Shown piece by piece: positions 6,397 through 10,428 of a DNA stretch of 10,428 nucleotides. Position numbers and translations under genes: made by a program. Position 1 is the first letter of the stretch. Every line of letters begins with the position of its first letter. The notes under the pieces were generated by a model, which was not told the origin of the DNA, made no database searches, and saw only the letters and a program-made list of their open reading frames with translations. Source of the DNA: Ktedonobacterales bacterium (GTDB lineage: Bacteria; Chloroflexota; Ktedonobacteria; Ktedonobacterales; JADMIN01); contig JANWHL010000090.1 of the NCBI GenBank assembly GCA_025450405.1, positions 1-10,428 on the forward strand, in the 5' to 3' direction.

Positions 6397-7608
6397 ATGC
6401 AACCGCCATCTCTGACCATCGGCATCGAGGAAGAGTATCAGATCATCGATCCCCAAACCCGCGAGCTGCGCTCCTACATCACGCAGTTCCTGGAGCAGGG
6501 GCAGATGGTGCTGCGTGAGCAGGTGAAGCCGGAGCTCCACCAGTCGATCATCGAGATCGGCACCGAGGTCTGCTCCTCGCCGGCCGAGGCGCGGGCCGAA
6601 CTGGTGCGCTTGCGCGGGGCCATCATTGGCCTGGCCGCCAGTAATGGACTGGCCATCGCCGCGGCGGGCACGCACCCTTTCTCGTCCTGGATCGACCAGG
6701 AGATCACGCCGCTGGAACGCTATATGGGCGTCCATAAGGACATGCAGCAGCTCGCCAAGCAACTGCTCATCTTTGGCACGCATGTCCACGTCGGCATCGA
6801 GGACCGCGAGTTCCTGGTCGACGCGATGAATGTCGCCCGCTACATGCTCCCCCACGTCCTGGCGCTCTCCACCAGCTCGCCCTTCTGGATGGGACGGGAT
6901 ACGGGCCTCAAGTCGTATCGGAGCATCATCTTCCGCAACTTCCCGCGTACCGGCGTCCCGCGCACCTTTAACTCGTGGGCTGACCTCACCTACCTCGTGG
7001 ATACCCTCACTCGGACGAACAGCATCCCCGACGGCACCAAGATCTGGTGGGACGCGCGCCCCAACTGGCGCTATCCCACGTTGGAATTCCGCATCTGCGA
7101 CGTCTGCACGCGCGTGGACGAGGCCGTGGCCATCGCGGCGATTCTCCAGGGTATCATCGCCAAAGTCTGGAAGCTCCGCCGCGACAATTTGACCTTCCGC
7201 GTCTACCCCACCGATCTCATCGAGGAGAACAAGTGGCGCGCGGTGCGCTACGGGCTGGACGGCAACCTGATCGACTTCGGCAAGCAGGAGGAGCTGCCGG
7301 CGCGCGCGCTCATCCGCGAGCTGATCGAGTGGTTCATCGACGACGTGGTGGACGAACTGGGCAGCCGCAAGGAGGTCGAGTACGCCTTCCGCATCCTGGA
7401 TGAGGGGACCAGCGCCGACCGCCAGCTCGCCACGTACCAGCGCACGGGCGATCTGAAGGACGTGGTGGACCAGCTCATCCGCGAGACCGCGGAGGGGGTC
7501 ATAGACCAGCTCCCTGTCGCGGCCGCGGCCGGAAAGGGGGCCAGCGCGGAAGGCGCGCACGACACGCCGGGCCAAGGTGCCGCACCCGGGCCGGCGACTG
7601 GAGCGTGA
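6397..7608 (+). CDS. ybdK: YbdK-type carboxylate-amine ligase (GCS2 family, COG2170)
   Basis: The product has 403 residues and is a clear member of the glutamate-cysteine ligase 2 family, built on the glutamine-synthetase-like fold. Motifs in order: GIEEEYQ (9-15), EIGTEVCS (53-60), AAAGTHPF (88-95), FGTHVHVGI (126-134), STSSPFW (158-164), DARPNWRYPTLEFRICD (219-235) and NKWRAVRYGLDG (278-289). The family joins the carboxylate of glutamate or a similar acid to an amine with ATP. E. coli YbdK has weak glutamate-cysteine ligase activity, but many members act on unknown substrates. The ATG has GGAGGAG seven bases upstream, 16 bp after the permuted ATP-grasp gene. The catalytic domain ends near residue 373; the final 30 residues are an Ala/Gly/Pro-rich tail unlike the compact family ends and probably disordered. 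It closes the cluster before the hairpin at 7644. Confidence 0.94.
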   Translation: MQPPSLTIGIEEEYQIIDPQTRELRSYITQFLEQGQMVLREQVKPELHQSIIEIGTEVCSSPAEARAELVRLRGAIIGLAASNGLAIAAAGTHPFSSWIDQEITPLERYMGVHKDMQQLAKQLLIFGTHVHVGIEDREFLVDAMNVARYMLPHVLALSTSSPFWMGRDTGLKSYRSIIFRNFPRTGVPRTFNSWADLTYLVDTLTRTNSIPDGTKIWWDARPNWRYPTLEFRICDVCTRVDEAVAIAAILQGIIAKVWKLRRDNLTFRVYPTDLIEENKWRAVRYGLDGNLIDFGKQEELPARALIRELIEWFIDDVVDELGSRKEVEYAFRILDEGTSADRQLATYQRTGDLKDVVDQLIRETAEGVIDQLPVAAAAGKGASAEGAHDTPGQGAAPGPATGA

Positions 7609-7643
7609 CCGCGCGGATCCCGCCCGGCCGCGACGTGATCCCA

Positions 7644-7673
7644 GCGGGCGCGGGGTTACTGTCCCGTGCCCGC
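7644..7673. terminator. Hairpin between convergent genes, 11-bp GC stem
   Basis: GCGGGCGCGGG (7644-7654) pairs with CCCGTGCCCGC (7663-7673), ten Watson-Crick pairs and one G-T, across an 8-base loop. It lies in the 86-bp space between the stops of the YbdK gene and the channel gene, where it could end both transcripts. There is no T-run, so it is a terminator-like barrier rather than a textbook intrinsic terminator. On the minus strand the wobble becomes an A-C mismatch, so the stem is stronger for plus-strand transcripts. Confidence 0.6.
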
Positions 7674-7694
7674 CGGCTGTCCAGATCGCTCGCG

Positions 7695-8543
7695 TTAGCC
7701 GTTTTCGTCCGGGCCCGGTCGCTCGCGCCGGTCGGTCGCGCCCAGACTGGGCCGCTCGCGCTCTTCGTTCTCGGGCGGTCCAGGCTGCGCGCGCTCCACA
7801 CGGATCGCTTCGGCGCCCACCTGAACCAGGCGCAGCACCGTGACGAACGCGATGCCACCGATGATGTTCCCAAGCGCGGCCCATCCCAGCAGTCGGAGCC
7901 AGGTGAGGTAGCCGAAGGTGGCGCCGGCGTGCAGCGCCGCGAACATCTCCAGTGACGCGACGATCGCGTGGTTCAGATGGCCGGCGGCGAGCAGGAAGGC
8001 CGCCGCGAAGGCGGCCGCGATTTTGCCAAAGGCGGCATCCGTGCCGTGCTGCATCCAGGTCATGAGCGTGATGATGGCCCCGCCGAGCAGCGCGCTCGCG
8101 AATGACGTCGGGCTGACGCCGTCGCGCACGTAGACGCTGCCAACCGCGATGGCGGTGGCGCGCACGTGCGGCACGGCGGCGATGACGATCGCAAGGAAAA
8201 TCCAGCCGCCGATGAGGTTGGTGGCCAGCGTGCCCGCCCAGAGGCGCAGCAGCGAGAGGGGGCGCGCCCGCTTCGCCACGATCGCCGCGATCGGCACCAG
8301 GAAATTCTCGGTGAAGAGCTCGCTATTCGCCAGTGTGAGCGCGAGAAATCCGATGCCGAAAGCCAGCGCGCTCGCGATCTCGTTGTGCGTCGCCGACTGC
8401 ACTAGCAGCAGCGCGAGCACGCCCGTGCTGACGTCGATGCCGCCAACGGCCCCCGTCGCCAGCAAAGCCGGCCACGAGCGCGTCAGTCGGCTCTCGCCCT
8501 CGTGGACCGTATTCTGGAAGACACTGCGGATCTCTGTGCTCAC
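7695..8543 (-). CDS. Formate/nitrite transporter family channel
   Basis: The product is a membrane protein of 282 residues, the normal size for the FNT family, with six hydrophobic segments. Family features are SELFTENFLVPIAAI in the second/third helix region, the repeat-like GGWIFLAIV stretch, and LNHAIVASLEMFAALHAGA, which contains the conserved pore His. FNT proteins are pentameric channels for small monovalent anions such as formate, nitrite or hydrosulfide; which one is used here is not decidable. The N-terminus is short and polar. The C-terminus carries about 35 charged, Pro/Glu/Arg-rich residues in the cytoplasm. I start at GTG 8543 because GAGAGG lies seven bases upstream; a GTG 33 bp further up is possible but has no good site. 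It resembles the YfdC-like branch more than FocA. It is convergent with the YbdK gene and divergent from the CtaG gene. Confidence 0.9.
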   Translation of the reverse strand: MSTEIRSVFQNTVHEGESRLTRSWPALLATGAVGGIDVSTGVLALLLVQSATHNEIASALAFGIGFLALTLANSELFTENFLVPIAAIVAKRARPLSLLRLWAGTLATNLIGGWIFLAIVIAAVPHVRATAIAVGSVYVRDGVSPTSFASALLGGAIITLMTWMQHGTDAAFGKIAAAFAAAFLLAAGHLNHAIVASLEMFAALHAGATFGYLTWLRLLGWAALGNIIGGIAFVTVLRLVQVGAEAIRVERAQPGPPENEERERPSLGATDRRERPGPDENG

Positions 8544-8652
8544 TCTGCCGCCTCTCTCGTCGCGCCCGCCCCTCACCTGGCGCCATCTCGCGGAGGATGG
8601 GCAAGATGGGTGCCGCGCGGGTGAGCGTCTGGCGGCCCCGCCGCTGGCGCGC

Positions 8653-8682
8653 CATAATATCTCGGATGGGCATCATCGTCCA
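8653..8682. promoter_or_regulatory. Overlapping divergent promoter candidates for the channel and CtaG genes
   Basis: An AT-rich island in GC-rich DNA reads CCATAATAT (8652-8660). On the minus strand TGGACG (8682-8677), a 17-bp spacer and TATTAT (8659-8654, five of six) make a fair sigma-70 promoter for the channel gene. On the plus strand CATAAT (8653-8658, five of six) could be the -10 for CtaG, though no good -35 precedes it. The two would compete for polymerase. Confidence 0.4.
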
Positions 8683-8728
8683 GTGCGCGGTCTGCCGCCG
8701 TGTTCTGTCGCCTGGAGAGGAACACACC

Positions 8729-9613
8729 GTGCCGTCGCAGCTCGATCTCTCGTGGAACGCGGATCCGCTGGTCGTCCTCGCCATCCTCGCGCTTGGCGCC
8801 GGCTACTACGCCGCCGTGGGGCCGTTGCGTGCGCGCCACGGGCGGGGCACGCCGGCCACAGGCCGCCAGATCGCCTGCTACGCCAGCGGCATCATCCTGC
8901 TCGCGATCACCCTGATCACGCCGCTGGACACGCTCGGGCGCACCACATCGTTCGCCGCCCATATGCTCCAACTGATGCTGCTCAGCACCGCCGTCGGTCC
9001 GCTGCTGCTGCTCGGCCTGCCCGAGTGGCTGGTCCGTGCCGCCGTGCGCCCGTTCGCGCGGCTGGGCCCCGACGCCGCGCTGCTCGCGCCGTTGGTCATC
9101 GGCTTCCTCTTCAACGGCGTCTTCATCATCTGGCACGTCACGCCGATCTACGAGGCCGGCCTCCACAATGAGCTACTTCACGACCTGGAGAGCCTGACGA
9201 TCCTGCTCACCGGCGCGCTCAATTGGTGGCCGCTGCTGAGCCCGCATGAGCGCCGCCTGCGCCTGGCCAACTGGGGCCAGATCGTCTACCTGCTGCTCGA
9301 GAGCCTGCCGCTGGATATCTTCGCGGTCTTCCTCCTCTTCAGCGGCGCCCCGTTCTATCCCACCTACATCGCCGCCGCCCAGCGCCTCGGCTTCTCCGCC
9401 ATGATCGACCAGCAGGTCGCCGCGGGCATCTACCTCGCCCCCGAGACCTTCATCGACCTGATCTTCATGAGCCTCGCCTTCTTTGGCTGGATCCAGCGCA
9501 TCGAGCACGAGCAGGAAGAAAAGGAGCGGCTGGCCGACTTGCGCGCCGCGGCCGGCCAACACGATGATGTGAGCCTCGGAGGGCCAAGCGTCGAGCCGGG
9601 TACTGTCGCCTGA
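8729..9613 (+). CDS. ctaG: CtaG-like cytochrome c oxidase assembly protein (caa3_CtaG family)
   Basis: The product has 294 residues and about seven membrane segments, roughly 12-32, 47-66, 75-97, 116-135, 152-168, 183-204 and 236-254. The family pattern of histidines is present: AHMLQLMLL (77-85, His 78), IIWHVTPIY (133-141, His 136) and LHNELLHDLES (145-155, His 146 and His 151). In Bacillus the caa3-type CtaG is needed to assemble caa3 oxidase, probably at its copper centre. It is unrelated to the Cox11-type CtaG of proteobacteria. The C-terminal 40 residues are charged and cytoplasmic. The start is the GTG at 8729, with GGAGAGG eight bases upstream; the frame stays open 44 codons further up but those residues look non-coding. 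No oxidase subunit gene is in the window, so its partner must be elsewhere. Confidence 0.91.
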   Translation: MPSQLDLSWNADPLVVLAILALGAGYYAAVGPLRARHGRGTPATGRQIACYASGIILLAITLITPLDTLGRTTSFAAHMLQLMLLSTAVGPLLLLGLPEWLVRAAVRPFARLGPDAALLAPLVIGFLFNGVFIIWHVTPIYEAGLHNELLHDLESLTILLTGALNWWPLLSPHERRLRLANWGQIVYLLLESLPLDIFAVFLLFSGAPFYPTYIAAAQRLGFSAMIDQQVAAGIYLAPETFIDLIFMSLAFFGWIQRIEHEQEEKERLADLRAAAGQHDDVSLGGPSVEPGTVA

Positions 9614-9619
9614 GCGCCG

Positions 9620-9658
9620 CGGCCCCGTCTGTGCGGCTAAAGCACGTGACGCGGGCCG
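9620..9658 (+). terminator. Weak two-part hairpin after the CtaG gene
   Basis: An outer stem CGGCCC (9620-9625) with GGGCCG (9653-9658) encloses an inner GTGC/GCAC stem (9631-9634 with 9642-9645). It lies in the 85-bp gap before the oxidoreductase gene. Without a T-run and with large internal loops it may be chance folding. If real, it would partly separate the two transcripts. Confidence 0.25.
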
Positions 9659-9698
9659 AAATGTCGGGCCGCCAGCGAGGCGAGGAGGGCACATTCCC

Positions 9699-10428
9699 GT
9701 GGCGGACACTGGTACATCGATCTCTTTCGGCGTGTTCGTGCCCCAGGGCTGGCGCCAGGACCTCACGGCGATCGCCGACCCCGTCGAGCAATACGAGGCA
9801 ATGACCCGCGTCGCGCAAGATGCGGAGCGCCTGGGCTACGACTCCATCTGGGTCTACGACCATTTCCACACTGTCCCCACGCCGACACGCAACACGACCT
9901 TCGAGGCGTGGACCATCACCGCGGGGCTCGCACGCGACACCAAGCGCGTCAAGGTCGGCCAGATGGCCACGTGCAACGGCTACCGAAACCCCGCGCTCCT
10001 GGCCAAGATGGCCTCCACCGTGGATGTGATGAGCCATGGCCGGCTCATTCTGGGCCTGGGCGCCGGCTGGTACGAGCACGAGTGGCGCGCCTACGGCTAC
10101 GGGTTCCCTGAGCGGCGCGAGCGCATGGCGCGCTTCCGCGAGGCGTGCGCCATCGTCCACCAGATGTTCACCGAGGACGAGCCTGAGTTCCACGGCACCT
10201 ACTACAGCATTGACAAGCCAATCAACGAGCCCAAAGGCGCGCACCAGCCGCATCCACGGTTCTGGATCGCCGGCGGCGGCGAGCGGGTGACGCTGAGGCT
10301 CGTCGCGCAATACGGCGACGGCTGCAACATCGGCGACGACCCCGACACCGTGCGCCACAAGTGCGACGTGTTGCGCCAGCACTGCGCGGCCCTGGGTCGG
10401 GACTACGACAGTATTGTTCGCTCCACCA
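9699..10428 (+). CDS. LLM-class F420-dependent oxidoreductase, 3' end missing
   Basis: The first 243 codons are present and the frame is still open at the right edge; the family usually has about 290-340 residues. It begins at a GTG with AGGAGG ten bases upstream, a slightly long spacing. Features of the luciferase-like monooxygenase TIM barrel: FGVFVPQGW (10-18), AERLGYDSIWVYDHF (47-61), then VKVGQMATCNGYRNPALLAKMAS, with Cys 99 and Asn 100 near the cofactor site. DVMSHGRLILGLGAGWYEHEWRAYG follows, the usual signature of the F420-dependent branch, and then RFWIAGGGERVTLRLVAQYGDG. It should use coenzyme F420 to oxidise or reduce a small organic substrate in the cytoplasm. The substrate is not predictable. 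It follows the CtaG gene by 85 bp on the same strand. Confidence 0.92.
   Translation, partial: MADTGTSISFGVFVPQGWRQDLTAIADPVEQYEAMTRVAQDAERLGYDSIWVYDHFHTVPTPTRNTTFEAWTITAGLARDTKRVKVGQMATCNGYRNPALLAKMASTVDVMSHGRLILGLGAGWYEHEWRAYGYGFPERRERMARFREACAIVHQMFTEDEPEFHGTYYSIDKPINEPKGAHQPHPRFWIAGGGERVTLRLVAQYGDGCNIGDDPDTVRHKCDVLRQHCAALGRDYDSIVRST

Noticed and set aside
6361..7884. Minus-strand 507-residue frame opposite the YbdK gene
   Set aside because: It overlaps an unmistakable GCS2 family gene, extends into the channel gene on a different frame and has no family motifs.
8597..8728. N-terminal extension of CtaG with a CxxC-like motif (QCAVCRR)
   Set aside because: The extension lies upstream of a good SD site (GGAGAGG) and GTG start and crosses the likely promoter; the family begins at about residue 1 of the shorter reading. 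The Cys pair is probably chance.
8149..9171. Plus-strand 340-residue frame across the channel and CtaG genes
   Set aside because: It bridges two recognised genes in wrong frames and becomes Arg/His-rich low-information sequence.
9465..10382. Minus-strand 305-residue frame opposite the oxidoreductase
   Set aside because: The plus strand reads a continuous F420-type LLM enzyme with its typical motifs; the minus frame is its shadow.

Overview
The window looks like chromosomal DNA from a GC-rich bacterium, most plausibly a Chloroflexota member of the Thermomicrobia/Sphaerobacter type. This is an inference from the high GC, frequent GTG starts with strong Shine-Dalgarno (SD) sites, an F420-type luciferase-like oxidoreductase, a caa3-type CtaG and the DUF1326/DUF2182 pair. 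An actinobacterial source is not excluded. There are ten protein genes and no RNA gene, transposase, CRISPR array or prophage gene that I can support.

Layout. At 1-1021 (minus) lies a secreted protein with a C39-like papain-fold cysteine peptidase motif; it runs off the left edge. Its start, signal-peptide n-region and a 13-bp tandem repeat (875-960) overlap, and the present repeat count puts the start codon out of frame with the signal peptide and body. A near-perfect sigma-70 promoter (1105-1133) lies upstream. Next is a minus-strand pair, DUF1326 (2070-2696) followed 11 bp later by DUF2182 (1294-2058); its candidate promoter overlaps a perfect 16-bp palindrome (2843-2858).

Divergent from that pair is a plus-strand four-gene run: alpha/beta-hydrolase esterase (3095-3814), ATP-grasp ligase (3900-4895), circularly permuted ATP-grasp (5028-6380) and a YbdK-type carboxylate-amine ligase (6397-7608). 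Three amide-bond-forming enzymes plus a hydrolase suggest a pathway for a small peptide-like or amide-conjugated metabolite whose identity the sequence does not reveal. The run ends at a strong hairpin (7644-7673) facing a convergent formate/nitrite-type channel gene (7695-8543, minus). A CtaG-like oxidase assembly gene (8729-9613) is divergent from that channel gene, and an F420-dependent LLM-class oxidoreductase (9699 to the right edge) follows.

The two observations most worth a second look are the 13-bp repeat, which has the layout of a phase-variable on/off switch within the signal peptide of a surface or secreted protein (currently OFF), and the amidoligase cluster.
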